The notes below the pieces were generated by a model. The model was not told the DNA's origin, searched no databases, and saw only the letters and a list, made by a program, of their open reading frames with translations. Position numbers and translations under genes: made by a program. Below are positions 1 through 14,654 of a DNA stretch of 64,000 nucleotides, in pieces. Within the stretch, counting starts at the first letter, position 1; each line of letters begins with the position of its first letter. This stretch comes from Phialophora verrucosa (Eukaryota; Ascomycota; Eurotiomycetes; Chaetothyriales; Herpotrichiellaceae), in NCBI GenBank assembly GCA_002099365.1, contig MSED01000009.1, positions 1 to 64,000 of the forward strand, given 5' to 3'.

Positions 1-3000
1 TAATTTATTCTAAACCTTTAAGGTATAATTTAATACTCTTCTCGGCTATATAAAGATATATAGCTATATAGGATCTAGGTATATATCTTATAAGTAGCGA
101 TAGCGCGTTAATTATCTTATCGGCTCTAAATTTATAATAATATATTATATCTTCCTTTATTACTAGTAGCTTTTATAGCTTAAAGTTCTACTAATAAATA
201 TATCGTTAAATTATTAACTAGACAAACTAAATAGCTAGCTAGATATTTAAGATTAGATTTAGTAGCGTTAAAGAAGTATTAGCTATAATTAACCCGGGCG
301 GAGAAATAGTACTAAAGGGACTTATAATATATATTCTTTAGTTTATAGTCTACTAACTAATTTTAATATTATAAAATATACCGGAGATTTTCGGCTTCTT
401 TATAAATAATTTATATATAGGTATTAAAGTATTAGGGCTAAGAGTTATCGTTTATAGGCGGGGTCTTTTTAATACTCTTAAGATATTAATAGGGTTATTC
501 TTTATTAGCTTTATCTATTCTTTATTTTTAAGAATAGGATAGGGTTCGCTAGGCTTTATAAGCTAAATTAATCCTTTCTAATATATCTTAACTAAATTTA
601 ATTTAATTATTATTATACTTTACTATAGCTTTATAAGAATTAGCGCTATAGGACTTAGAGTTTAAGGCGATTCTAGATTAGCTTACTTAATCCGTTTTCT
701 TTAAATACTCGATCGCTTAGTTAGGGTAGTAGTAGGCCTACCTAATCCTAAAAGATTCGCGATTATAGGAGTAGGAAGCTTACCGGTCTCTTTACGCGTA
801 ATAAGCTAATAACTAGTAGTCTTTAGTATAAGCTTAATAATTTACTTTAGCGGTATAAATAGAGCTATCTTTATGTTTAAATATTCTTTTAAGGCGATTA
901 AGTTTATATAGTTAAAAGGTTAAGCGCTAACCTAATATAGTCTATTTACTTTAGTTAATCTATACTTCCTAATTATAAGAGCCTATTTAAGATTACTTTA
1001 ATCTCTATCTTAAGTAGTCTTATTAGTAACCGCGCTTCTATTTATAATAATCTATAAATCGCTAGCGATTAAATATAATATAGTAAAGAAGTAATACCTT
1101 AATTTCAGCTATCTCTTAATTCTTATAAGTTAATAGATTATCTTATATAAGGCTATTTATAATATTATTAAAGGCGTCTTATTAAAATATAATAAATACT
1201 TTTAAATATACTAATACTAATCTAATAGAGTAGTAGTATTTCCGCTATATAGAATAATAAGTTAGTTAAAGAACTCTATAGAAGTCTAGAGAGGTAGCTT
1301 TATAATTTCCTTTAAGGGTAGCTTAACGTTTTTTTCTTTATATCTATTAATAAATATTTTAATATCGCTTATACGCGCGTAATCCGAAAGGAGTTTCGAT
1401 TAAAGTTCCTTTCGACGGTTATATCTCTTACTAAACTTTTCTTTTCTAGAAATTAATATATAGTACTTTTTAAATTCGGTTTTAGTAAGTTTATAATACT
1501 TTATTAAATTATAGACCTTTTAGGCTATTGTGTTATACTAGTTACTTATTTCTTTATACTTAATTTTAATGTAACTAAAGAAGTTATTAACACGATCCGG
1601 ATCGTCTTAATTAATAGCTTTAACGGTAACTTCGAGGGATACTTCTTTAGTTTAAGTAGGGTAGTGTACTAATAAAATAGGCTAGTTATTAACTATATAG
1701 ATATTAGGAGCTTAGTATTTTTATTATCGGCTAGTAGGAACTATAGAATTAGGATTTAGTTAAATAATTAGCGACTTTAATTATAATTAACGCTAAGCTC
1801 TAGATATCTTAATAATAAGATTAGTTTAAGCTTTTAGTAAGAAGCTATAAAGACGAATCTAAAAGGTAATAGAAATAAAGTATATAGTTAAACGAGACTT
1901 ATAGTATAATTAAAATATTAAAGAGAAAGAGAAAAGACGAACTTAATAAAAATATTAGTAATTATAGAGGTATTAAAGATTAATTTAAAGATTTTAGAAT
2001 AATTTAGAAGATCGAATTAATAATAAAGAAGGACTATTTAATAATTAAAGTTTATACTAAGAAAGGAAGGCGTAAGATTAAGGAGGAAGATATTTATAAG
2101 TAGTTAAGAGAGAGAGAGTAAGGATAAGTATATATTATAAACTAATACCCTTTAGTACTAGATAATAATATAATAAGGTAAGATATTACTATTTATAGAT
2201 AATAAAGTATTTTTATTACCCCCTTTATCTCTTAGGCTTATTAAGACCCCTAAATTAAATAGTATATATTTATTATATAATAGCTTAAGAATAAAGATTT
2301 AAGAGATTAGACGGTTATATAAATATTAGTTTATTAACCCCTCTTAATTATAATTATATATACTCGAAATACTTATTATCTAATATTATTAGATACTTTA
2401 TTTCCCTTATTAATAACTAGTACTTAATCTATTATCGAGAGCGTTTAATATTATATCTCCTTTAACTATATTAATATTTAACTAATTATAACGCTTCTAA
2501 GAACTTTATATAATATATAAGTATATATAGCTAATTAAAGATAGCACTAAAGGTCTTAGCGCTAACCTTAATTTTTCTTTACTCTAAATACGCTATATTA
2601 TTTCTAGCTTAACTTTTTTAGCTTTATTTATCTATTCTAATATCTACTATATTTAAAGTAGTAATACTTCGCTTTAGTATTACTTCTCTCTTCTTTAAGA
2701 TCCTAAGCTAATAAGATAATAAGATTCGCGAACTAAAGTAACTTAATTTTAAGAAAATCCCTATTATAACTATACTTTAAATACTAAATTATTATAACTT
2801 AACTAAAAGAAAACTATAAGTAAACTAAAGAAATTTAACTTTAAACTTTCCTATATTAGCGATAGCGATACCGTACCTCCCTTACTACTTCGTAATAGTA
2901 GAGTACGGTATAAAGTAGAGTACTTACTTTATTCCTCTATAGACTCTTTAAATACGTTTAAGTTAGTATACTATTCCTAAATTTTATCGCTAACTAAAGG

Positions 3001-3299
3001 TATTTTTATTATAAATATTAGTTCTTTATTTATTAGCGATAGTATTTTCGCTCTTTATTTAAGCCGCTAGCTTTAGTATAAGTATAAAGGTATCTTTTAT
3101 AGAAAAGGTATATTATTATCGTCTAAAGACTCTTTAATATCCGCGAGATAAGGAAGATTAAAAGTTAAAACTTCGCGAGCTTCTTCTTTTTAGGGATTAT
3201 CTCTAAGTATAGGTTTAATATTTATAAGAAAATTATTAGAGTATTAGTAAAATCGCTTAAGACGATTAGCTATATAAGTTCTCTATAGTTAAGAACTAT
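1..3299. other. RIP-degraded DNA, origin not identified
   Basis: No domain could be read through the stops in either strand. It is composed like the rest of the block and may be the distal part of the minus-strand Gypsy element (3' end and LTR) or a separate element. No LTR partner of the 18.8-kb LTR relic was found here by eye. Confidence 0.6.
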
Positions 3300-6200
3300 T
3301 AAGTTCCGCTAAAATATACGTCCCCTTCTCTTAATTCGCTTTTATAATTTTAAATAATTTAAACTAGCGGAATATTAACTTCTTCTCTATAGATATATTT
3401 ATTAATTCGGCTATATTATAGCTTAATACTAATATACCCTTTTTAAGTAGTTATAAGTATAGATTATAATATTCGTTAAAGTACTTCTTTCCTAGCCTTT
3501 ATATCCGGTTTAGATATACCGCCGCCTCTTTTAAATTTTAGTTATACCTTTTAAGGGTTTATATATATATAGTAATTAAATTAGTAATATTAATAACCTT
3601 ATCTTAATTTATAATATTCTATATTATAATCTTAAGTTTAATAGAAAGAATTAGTTGTTTAAGGAACTTAACTTTATATAATATTATACCGGTTTTAGCT
3701 TTAACTATTGTTTAGTTAGCCTAAAGAATAATATAAAGGTAATTTATTTAGGTACTATCGCTATTAGTATAAGTTATCTTTAAGAGAGCGTTTATAATAT
3801 CTTTATACTTAACTTCTACTTAGCTATTCGCTTACGGATAATATATAAAGATAACTATATATTTAATCTTATATTTATCTATAAATACTTTTATCTAACC
3901 CTTATTCTCCGGTCCGCTATTATATACTAGTCGTCTAAATAGTTTATAGCGATAAATAATCTCCTTTTAGAAGAACTTTACTATAGTAGTACTATTAGTA
4001 GCCGTAATACCTCGCGCTTTTATTTAATTACTTATATTACTTTAGGCTTTAATAAGATATCTCTTTTCTTAAGATATTAATATTAAAGTATAATTAATAC
4101 TAATTTATTTCTAGCGCTTATTAACTAAAGTCGAGAATATTATATTATATAGCCTTTAGCTTATATAGAATTAATATTTTAGATAAGTCTTTATAAATAC
4201 TTCTATATTTTAATACTAACTCTTTTAGTAATAATAATTAAATACTCTTTAATATATTATTTCTTAACTAAAATATTTAATATTATTATATATTATTTTA
4301 AGTATTCTTTACTTCTCTATATTATTATTAATTACTCTTTTATTTAGCTTATTCTCTATTAGCTTTTAAAATAAATACCCTCCTCTTATAAAATAGTTAG
4401 CTAAGTCTTTTTAAAGTTTCTAAAACTTATTATTACTTATCTCTAAAGGACGTTACTAATCTTATAGGTATTTAGCGAGCCTTTTTAATTTCTTTAAGTA
4501 TTCTCCCTTAAATAACTAAATTATATATAGTTTACTAAAGCTTATAGATTAATCTTAAGTATAAGTAACTATAAGCCTTACTAAAGTAAAATCCTAATAA
4601 GTAGTATTTTATTTAATTAGTTAAAGATTTCTTTATATAAAGAGTATTTAAGCTTTAATCTAATCCTTAATATCCTCTTCTTATTTAGCTTCTTTAATAT
4701 CTTCCTAAGTCGAAGGGCGTTAAGATAAGATATTAGTAACTATATTCTACTTACCTAGAATGTACTGTACTTTAAAATTGAATCTACGGATCTATATTAA
4801 CTATTAATTAATAATAGCTTCGGGTAAGTCGGTTAACTATTAGTTAAGCTAAGCTGTAAAAGTTATTATATCGGTCTCTATAATAAAGTAAATAATATAT
4901 AGCTAATATTTAAACTTTTTAAGAGCTTTTAGTAATCCGCGAGCTTCTCGCTTAAGTATATTATATTCTCTTTTAGTCTTAGACTAAATATCGCTCTTAT
5001 ATCTTATAGTTTATTATTTATTTATTATTGGATTTATCTATATAATTATAATATCTTAGCCTCTTCCGCTAGCGTTAATAATAAGTATAATTAAGCCGGC
5101 GCCTTCTTAATAGTTTAGACTAATTAATATAGGAGTAGAGAATAATACCTTCTTTAGTCCTTCTATACTTTTAGCGTATATCTTTATTTAGACCTAAATA
5201 ATATTCTTTTAAAGTAGGTTATATAAAGGCTCTACTATTATCGCGAAATATAAAATCTATATATAATAATATATATAAATCTTAAAAAATCTATAAAGTT
5301 TTAGCTAGTTTATTAGAGTTAGCTATATTAAGATCTTATAAATCTTAGACTATTATAAATATTATCCGTCCTAATTATAAATATACTCGACTATCTTAAT
5401 CCCTTATATATAGAGCTATAGCTTTTATCCGGCTATAGTAACACTAGTAAGCTTAAGATTAAGTAGTATTACGTCTAGATTTATTAAATATTCTAGTATA
5501 TATAAGCGGACTTAAGGAACTACTTTCTATTATTAATAGTCGCTCTTTAGCCCCTTTATACTAATATTATCTAGGAATAGCCGAGTAGCTTTCGGTATCT
5601 ATTCCTTTAGAATCTAATTTATAATCTATATAAATTATACTATAGAATTAGTTATACTCTATAAGAGCGTTATATAATAAATAAGTCTAATTAAAGTATA
5701 AATATCTATTAGATCTTAACTCTCTTTTATAAGTTTAATTTAGTTATAACTTAAGAGCTAATCTAATAAAAAGATTATCTATATTTCGCTAAATTCTTCC
5801 GCGAAGTCGTTAGCTAAAGGAGGTAGATTTATATCTCGAATTATTACTTAATTAATATTCTATACTATAATTACTAATTAATACTCTTTAGGCTTCTTTT
5901 TCTTAACTAGAAAGAACGGGTTCCGGTATAATTTATATTTTAGTTTAAAGAGGTTTAAGTTAATTTTCTTCTTTACTAATATAATTACTATTAGCTTAAG
6001 TACTTTTAGGATAAAGAAGCTCTTTACTTACTATAGGGTATATAGAATAATCCTTATTATTTATAAAGATATTATTTTATAATAAATCCGCCCGATTTCT
6101 TTAAGGTCCTAAGCTAGAGTTTCTTCGCGGTTATATAAAATCTTTATAAGGATCTCCTTCTTATTAGTCGTTAGATTAAGTTTAATAACTAGTTTCTCTA

Positions 6201-7193
6201 GACGTTCGGGCGTTAAGCGTTACCCCCGAGGAAATCTAGTAAGGCGTAGACTTATTTAATCCGAGAATATATATAGCCGGCCGTTATAGGCAGCTATTAC
6301 CTACTCCCATACCCTTATACGCTAGTCTAAGAGCTTACTAGGTATTAAACCGTCTTAGAAATCTAAATTAATAGGTTTTACCTTATTAGCCTTCCGCTTA
6401 TATAAAATATTTATATAAACTTTTAAAGGCTTTCTAAATTAATATTATTTATAATATTACTTATTCTTTAAGTCTTATATTATAACTTCTTTATTAAATA
6501 ATCTTAAGGACTTTATTAGTTACTAGTTATCTTTAACGTTAAAAGGTTAAGCCTAAAAGTATATTTTATTAAACTCGTTATCGCTTAAATCGTAAATATT
6601 TAAGGCGGAAATTAAAGTATTATTTTTATTTATTTTAAAGTTAATTACTTACACTCTCTCTTAATTTCGCTAAGCCCTAACTAAAGCGAGTATAGGCCTT
6701 TTTATCTCTTTATACTCGTTTAGCCTTTTAAAGTAGATATATATATAAACTTAACTATTAACTTTATTATTATATTATTATTAAGATCCGGAGCTAACTA
6801 TATAAGAAGCTAAAGTCGCTTCTCGTTAAAGCTATTTATTAGACTTATAATATATATATTATCGTTCTTCTCCTAGACTAAGCCTTAAGTAGCCTTCTAG
6901 AATAGCCTACCTAGAATAAAGCGATATATCGGATTTATAATATTTATTATATAGATATTAGTTAAGACTTTAATACCGGCGATATTAACTACTATATCTT
7001 TAATTATACTTACGAAATCTTTTCGGTCTCTATTAAATCCTATAGTATTATAAATAAACTTTATCTTTTATATAAATTAAGATAATCCTCGGTCTTTAAC
7101 TAGACCTAAGGATATTAAATTAATCTCCGCTCCGGTATTTAATAATAAATCTTTATACTACCCCTATATCTTTACCGGTAAATAGAGGTAGCT
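3300..7193 (-). mobile_element. Older Ty3/Gypsy retrotransposon, pol part (dead)
   Basis: Reading the minus strand through stops gives Gypsy pol domains in the order protease, RT, RNase H, integrase. The protease motif reads LLLNTGAEINLIS (about 7,110-7,148; N replaces the catalytic D, as GAT to AAT). The RT catalytic box reads FLDN at about 5,563-5,577 instead of FLDD. RNase H (about 4,800-5,130) keeps a YESGIW-like stretch read as Y-K-S-D-I, followed by KREARGLLKALKK and ETD. Integrase (about 3,640-4,030) keeps the D-N-G-x-E-N-K-G and P-x-x-N-G-x-V-E regions in mutated form. Domain order and the RNase H pattern match a common fungal Gypsy group. It is interrupted about 40 bp upstream of the protease by the chromovirus. 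Stop codons throughout make it non-functional. Outer limits are not resolved. Confidence 0.7.
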
Positions 7194-7619
7194 TATTACG
7201 AACTAACCTTTATATAACTAGCCCGAGTTAAGAAGCGGAAGGTTGAGCGAGTAGGAAACAGCCTTGTAGGTAAGGCTAACTTAAGTTACGTAGCCTTATA
7301 TAACTACTGAAATAGGAAATAGGTCGTTATATATATTATACGATATAAAAGTAATAGTTATAACTATATAACGCCTAGACCTACTAAAATAAGAAACTTA
7401 CCTATATATATAGTTATAGCTAGATCTATCTCTATAGGAGATATAGTTAATAATAGTTATACTCCGACCTCTACCTTTAGGATATAGGAGTGTTACTTTA
7501 CTTTAACGCCGTTATAAGTAACCGCGTACCTTTACCTTAAGCTAGTATTACGTTATTACTCCCCTAGCGAGAGAAACCCTCGGACTATAGTATTACCTTA
7601 TATAGAGCGATTTATAATA
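7194..7619 (+). repeat. 5' LTR of the chromovirus
   Basis: 426 bp, beginning TATTACGAAC (RIP-altered TG start) and ending TTTATAATA (altered CA end). It aligns without gaps to the right LTR; the differences I compared are transitions. This copy is more damaged, with no TG or CA at several places where the right copy keeps them. Preceded by target duplication TAGCT at 7,189-7,193. Confidence 0.9.
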
Positions 7620-10600
7620 TATTAATTACCTATTTTAACAAGTAGTAATAAGGAATATTTAGTAGTACCCGACTAAAGTCGCTAAAAGTTAATTAACTAG
7701 CTATAAGAAGCCTTAAAAACCTTTCTACTACTAGTCTATCCGCTAGAACTAGGGTTAATAATAGAAAGGATATACTTAAGGTCGACCTATTCGATAGACG
7801 TCGTAGTTAGCTTAATACCTTCTTAATCTAACTTAAGCTTATATTTAAACTTAACCTAACTAAGTTTAAGGATAGACCTAGTAAGGTTATATATACTACA
7901 ATATATCTTAAAGGACCGGTATTTATATAGTTTAAACCTACTATAAAGAAGTATATAGATAATACTAAACCTAACGTTAATACGCTATCCTACTTTAAAT
8001 ACTTTACCGAGTTCGAGACTTACATCTATAAAGTCTTTAGAACTATTAACGATAAATATATAGCAGCTTAAGTAATTTACACTATTAAGTAATAAGAGTC
8101 TACCGCGGCCTATTACTCTAAGTTTAATTAAATCGCTAAAAAGTTAAACTAGGAAGATAAGAATATATTTACCTAAATTTTCTATAACGGACTTAAGAAA
8201 TAAGTTCGCTAAGAAATAATAGATCTACCTACTGACTATAAGTAAATAATAGACAAAGTAATTAAGATTAATAATCGACTATATAAGCTATAACTAAAAT
8301 AAAATAAGCGTTATAACCTAGTTAAGTACACTAGAAGGGGCTATTAGTTCTAAGGGCGATAGTACTATAGGGATCCGATAGACCTTAACCTTATATATTA
8401 AAGCCTTTCTTTAAGGAGTAAAGGTAATTATATAAGAGGCCGCGGAGGATACTAAAGTAGAGGTCGGAAGGGTAAGTAGAAAGTTTAGTAAGGAAAGGAG
8501 GGACTATACTATACTTATAGAAAACCCGAATATTATATAAAAGATTATTAATAAACGACTTAAGGACTATATATAATAATAAGTAACGATATAGCCGGTT
8601 CTATAGCGAAAAAGGCCGATACTATAGAGAAGACCCGAATAATTACCGATAGTTAAGATATAATAGTATAGTTAGGGCACCTATATTAGGAAGCTTATAA
8701 AGAGCTTAGTATACCCTAGGAGGACCGCTTAGAGGAAGTCGCTTTAGGAGAAGCTATAATAGCTTTTATAAAAGTATATAAAGAAACTATATCTAATCTA
8801 TATATAGCCTTATCTTAAACCGCTTATTATAATAACAGTTACCTTATATATTATTCCGAAAAAATAGGTTTAGGCTAGTTTCCGCAGCTATTTAGAGAAC
8901 GGAAAAACCGACGTAACGGGAAGACTAAAGAGATCTAGAAAACTCTTGTCTAAGAAGGAGACTTGCGAGATACCGAAAAGAAAAGGAATAATAATAGCTT
9001 CTAGATAATAAATAACGATAGCGAACCCGTTAAGTTTATCGCTATTTGTACGATAAGAGAAGAAATTATATTAGTTATACTATACTAGAAAAAACTTTAT
9101 TATACGGAACCCGAGTGCCTTTAAGGAGAATTAATAAGATACCGATATATAGTTTTTAGGCCTAATAAGGAGCCATCTATATCTATATATCTTATAGTAA
9201 AGTTTTATAAAAGGACGAATTATAAGGAATTACGGCTATATACCTATATAGCTAAAGAAATAATAGTAATCGAACTCTTATAAGAAATATTAGCTTAAGT
9301 ATAGGGGATAATAATATAGACCCTAGATATAATAGTTTAGGAGGAATAATAAAATAACTAATCGCGGAACTTACCGCTAGGACCCGACGACGACTAGAAG
9401 AAGCGACGGTTTATTACCGTCGATTAATTTAATGAATATATTATAATTATTACTAACGTATAGATAATAGGGGAACTATACTTAACGGGATATATAGATA
9501 GATAGTATACCTATATAGCCTTCGATAAAGAAACGCTAATATAACTATACCTTAAATAAATTACCTTAACCTACTACTTTAATAAATAGTACGAAGACTA
9601 CAGAGAAATATATATTTATTAGGATATCTTACTAACGATAATTTAAGTTAATCGACTACTAAAACAGGAAAGGAATATATAGGACGTATATTAAAGGCGA
9701 AAGAACCTAGGCTATATAGTTAAGGAGATTAAATAGGTAGGAGTAATTACTAATAATAGGGTAAGAAAGATATATATAGTAAGAAGCTTCCTATATAAAG
9801 ATAATAAGTATCTATATAATTAGGTAGCTAATTACCGGTACTACTATAATATTAATCTCTCGAACTAATATATAAAGATTTATCTCGAAGTATTTAAAGA
9901 GATAATTAAAAGGGGGTACGAATACTAAAATAAAGGGTATATAATAAGGCGATACCCGTATATTTATTATAAAGTCGAAAACTACTTAATAATAACTAGA
10001 AATATAGATACCCCGATAATAGTAGAGGAAGTCGTAAACTATTAGGTACATTATAATTTTATCGCTAAATACTTCTAGTACCAGCACCCGATAAGCTGCT
10101 ACTACCGAGAACTAAGATATAGATATCTCTTCTATATAGACCCGGAATAACCGAATACCGCGATCTACCCTAAAGCGTTTAAGTTTCTTAATAAATGCTT
10201 CGATACGGATTATTACTAGGATACGTAGCGGTATATATACTAAGGGATACTAAAAAACGGCTTAGAGATAGACTAGGGAGGCCGGACTATCTTAAAGCTA
10301 GGCCTTAGGCGTTATATACGATCCTATTAGAATAATATACTGAGTATATTATATTTAAGGTAAGACTCGTAAGAATTAAGGCGAAGGCCTTAATAGACTA
10401 TAGAGCTAATTAGAACTATATTAATAGAGATATAAATAAGGAACTATAAGGATATATTACTAAGAAGAAGATACTATACGCCTTATTAATAATAAATAGA
10501 AGAAATACCGGTATAATTATAAAATAGATATAAGATATATCTATAATAATTAAATAACACTACGAAAAGATATCTCTCGATATAACGACGCTACCGAAGT

Positions 10601-13600
10601 ATAATATAATACTCGGTATAGTATAGTTATTTAACTATAACCTAAGAATATATTAGAAAAGAAGAACTATTAAGTTTCTAGAATATAGTTATAGAAAAAA
10701 AATAGAAGACCGATCACCTTTAAGGGCCCCTATTAGAGTAATTTAAGTGTAATTAAAGGGATATATTTTAGCTAGACTAGAGATATATAAGCTCCCTTCG
10801 AAATATAAAGAATTTAAGGACTTATTCTAGAAGCGGGAAGGGCTCGCCGCGCTATCTAAGTATAAACCTTAAGACTACTTAATTAAGTTTATTAAAGAAG
10901 TAGAGGAACCTTTATATAAAGGATAGTTAAGGGAACTATCTAGAAAAGAGTCCGACTTTCTATATAAGTATATATAAAATCTAGAAGCTAAGGGTTTTAT
11001 TTAAAAGAACGATAAATTAAGAATATCCTATAGGGTACTTTTTATAGATAAAAAGGATAGGATACTAAGGTCTTATATCGATTTTAGACCGCTAAATATA
11101 ATTACTAAAAAGAATATCTACTTAATATCGCTAATTTAGGAGCTATAGAACTAGCTAAAAAGAGCCTATTAGCTTACTATATTCGATGTATAAAACGCCT
11201 ACTATTAAGTACGGATAGCCGAAGGTAAAGAGTAGAAGATAGCTTTCTAAATAAGTTAGGGAGTTTATAAATATCTAGTTATACTATTCGGATTAACTAA
11301 TACTCACGTAACGTTCTAAGCCTTTATTAATAATACCTTAGAAGAATATTTAAGAGACTTTATCTTAGCTTATCTAGATAATATTCTAATTTATTCCGAT
11401 ATATATAAGAAGTATATAAAATATATTAAAAGGGTAATAAGAAAGTTATAGTAGGTAGATTTACCGCTTAAACTTAGTAAATACGAATTTTATAAATAAG
11501 AAATAGCGTTTCTAGGCTATCTTATATTAAAAGGATAGCTAAAACTAGATCTAGTTAAGGTTTAAGCTATTAAAGAATAGCCTTAACCGAAGATAGTTAA
11601 GAAAGTGTAAGTATTTTTAGAACTAGCGAACTACTACTAACAGTTTATTAAAGGGTTCTTTAGGCTTATAGTATTATTAACTAAGTTAATAAAGAAGGAA
11701 GTAAGTTTCTAGTTCGGGCTAAAAGAGTAAGGATCCTTTAAGGAGATTAAGAGGCGCTTAATAAATATACCTATCCTAATTATTTTCGACCTAGAAAAGG
11801 AAGCCTTACTAGAAATAAATATATCTGACGAAGCGATCGGAGTATACCTTACTTAGAAAGGAGAAGATAGTAAAGCTAGACCGGTAGTATATTACTCCTA
11901 AAGGATAATAGGACTAGAGTTGAATTATAATATTTATAATAAAGAGTTATTAGCGATTGTAGAAGCGCTTTAATAATAGAGGGTTTACCTTAAAGGTATT
12001 AAGTATTTAGTCTAGATCTTTACCGATTATAAGAACTTATTATACTAGACTATAACTAAGGAACTTAATAGAAGATAAGTTAGATAGGCTAAGACGCTTA
12101 CTAGATATAACTTTTAGATAAACTATATTCGAGGAACTAAGAACGGAAGAGTAGATACTCTTAGTAAAAGGGTAGACTATATAGGTATAATAAAACCGGA
12201 ACTAGTAGCGCTATTAAAGTAATAGGGTAAAGTTTTAATATATAGGAAGATATAAATAATTATAATAATAATAGAACAGCCTAAGCTTATAGCGTAATAA
12301 AGAAGAGATATTATCGCTGCTAGATATAACGATAAGTCTATAGGCTACTAAAGGATTAATAAAATAATTAAATTAGTTATAAGGGACTATATATAGCTAT
12401 AATTACGGAAAGAAGTTAAGGAATATATTAAGGATTACGATACTTACTATAGAGCTAAATACGTAAGATATAAGCTATATAGCCTACTATAGATAATAGA
12501 ATTACTAGATTAAGTATAGTCGATAATTATACTAGATTTTATTATTAAATTACCTAAGTCTAGAGAACTACTAATAGAAGTCGAGTATAATTTAATCTTA
12601 GTTATTAAGGATAAACTAACTAAATATATATATTTCGAACTATAGAGAGAATCGGTAACGGCTAAAGATATAGCGTACACCTTTACGAAGACGGTAATAG
12701 CACGGTATAGTACACTAAATATAATTAAATCGGATTAAGATAAATTATTTATATTATAATTCTAGTAATCGCTTATAGACCTTACAGGAATATATTAAAA
12801 GCTATTAACAGTATATTATCTATAGACGGACGGATAAACTAAAAGAATAAATTAAATATTAGAATAGTACTTACGATACTATATAAATTATTAATAAGAT
12901 AACTAGGTAGAACTTCTATTAATTATATAGTTCGTATATAATAACTTAATATTAGTAATAGGTATATCGCTATTCTACGCTAATTACGGAAGACACCTAA
13001 ACATTAAGAAAGACCTAAGAGGAATAAAACTAATTATAGAAAAGGTAAAAATCTTAGTTGAGAAACTATAATCGCTATATAGAATACTTAAATAAGAACT
13101 ATAGAAAATATAATAAAAAACGGTAAAATAAGTAAATAAAAAAAGATTTAAGGGACTAGACTTTTAGAAGGGGGAGAAAGTTTATATTTTACGAAAAAAT
13201 ATTAAAATAATAAGGCTATTAAATAAACTCGATTATACGAAAATTAGGCTATATAAAATTAAGAGGAAACTAGGACTAGTTACGTTTAAAATAGAATTAC
13301 CTACTAGTATAAATATTTATCTAGTTTTCTATAAGTCACTACTAGAAAAGGCACCTCGAAACACTAAACTAGGACTAGTCCTAATCTATAAAGAAACCTA
13401 AGAACCCCTATATAACGTAGAAAGGATTGTAGATTACTTTAACGAGACCCTAAGGCGTTACCTAGTAAAGTGGTTAGGGTATAATAATTCCGAGAATATA
13501 TAGGAACCGGCGGAACACCTACCGAGAAGTCTTATTAAATAATACTACCGGTCGAGAAGTTAACCTATCGCGGGCTAACTACTATTAAAGTTTAAAACCT

Positions 13601-14215
13601 TATTCTAGTCGATGAATTCTGTTACGGGGGCCTTATACTACACGAAGCCGGGTTTAGCGAGAGCTACTTTATTTTAGGCCGATACCTTATTAAAAGCACT
13701 TAGCGCTATTATTTCTTATTTTAATATATTATTAAAAATTTTATCTAATTAAGCTAGGGAATCCTAGAGGTCAACGTCGCCTTCCTTTAACTTAATAAGT
13801 ACCTTTTATAAACACGTAATCTTACGCCTTTTAGCCCTTAACTTAGCCGCTAATTATTTCTTTTACTCTCTAATTTTACAGAGCTCCTCTATAGAAAAGG
13901 TTCCGTTATACTCTCTTCGATACCGGAGGTACACTATATACTTTATATTCTACTCCCTAGAGTAGAAGTAAACCTTACTATAATTAGCGTATTCGGTATA
14001 GGCTACTATCGCTTTAGTTTATTCGACGAATTTAATATAATTAGTAATCGTGTTTTAATGTTGCTGCTATAGGATAGTAGGCTTAGACGACTTAAGGGGT
14101 TTAGAGATTAGCTTTTACACCTTAAAGGCCTATATAGTTAGCTATAGGAAGAAATAGAACAACGGATAAGTAGGCGATAACCTACCTTAAGTATATTATA
14201 AATAACGAATAGGCT

Positions 14216-14228
14216 AAAGAGGGGAAAG
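14216..14228 (+). other. Polypurine tract
   Basis: AAAGAGGGGAAAG lies directly against the right LTR, the position from which plus-strand DNA synthesis is primed in LTR retrotransposons. It confirms the + orientation of the chromovirus. Confidence 0.75.
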
Positions 14229-14654
14229 TATTACGAACCGACCTTTATACGACCAGCCCAGGTTAAGAAGCGGAAGGTCGAGCGAGTAGGAAATAGCCTC
14301 GTAGGTAAGGCTGACTCGGGTCACGTAGCCTTACGTAACTACCGAAATAGGAAATAGGTCGTTATATATATTATACGATATAAAAGTAATAGTTATAACT
14401 ATATAACGCTTAGATCTACTAGAATAGGAAACCTACCTATATATATAGTTATAGTTAAATCTATCTCTATAGAAGATATAGTTAATAATAATTATACTCC
14501 GACCTCTACCTTTAGGATATAGGAGTATTACTTTACTTTAACGCCGTTATAAGTAACCGCGTACCTTTACCTTAAGCTAGTATTATATTACTATTCCCCT
14601 AGTGAAAGAAACTTTCGGACTATAGTATTATCTTATATAGAGCGATTTATAATA
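14229..14654 (+). repeat. 3' LTR of the chromovirus
   Basis: 426 bp, same length as the left LTR. It starts TATTACGAAC and ends TTTATAATA, and is followed by the target duplication TAGCT at 14,655-14,659. It still holds CG, TG and CA at sites that read TA in the left LTR. Confidence 0.9.

Larger units (their letters stand above)
7194..14654 (+). mobile_element. Ty3/Gypsy chromovirus, complete length but RIP-inactivated
   Basis: Two 426-bp LTRs bound the element, and the host sequence TAGCT is duplicated on both sides (7,189-7,193 and 14,655-14,659). Plus-strand domains readable through stops, in order: a gag zinc knuckle C-x2-C-x4-H-x4-C at about 8,510-8,551 in which the Cys and His codons now read Tyr; aspartic protease ALID[S/T]GA read as A-L-I-D-Y-R-A at about 10,386-10,409; RT from about 10,860 with the catalytic box Y-L-D-N at 11,370-11,385; RNase H near 11,790-12,000 (L-L-E-I-N, N-K-E-L-L-A-I-V-E-A); integrase about 12,400-12,700; and a C-terminal chromodomain about 13,408-13,520 with V-E-R-I-V-D and Y-L-V-K-W-L-G-Y. 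The chromodomain places it in the chromovirus branch, whose integrases target methylated-histone chromatin. A polypurine tract precedes the right LTR. The PBS could not be assigned to a tRNA. Confidence 0.88.

Noticed and set aside
7620..7650. Primer-binding site of the chromovirus
   Set aside because: RIP has altered the bases next to the left LTR so that no tRNA complement can be named.
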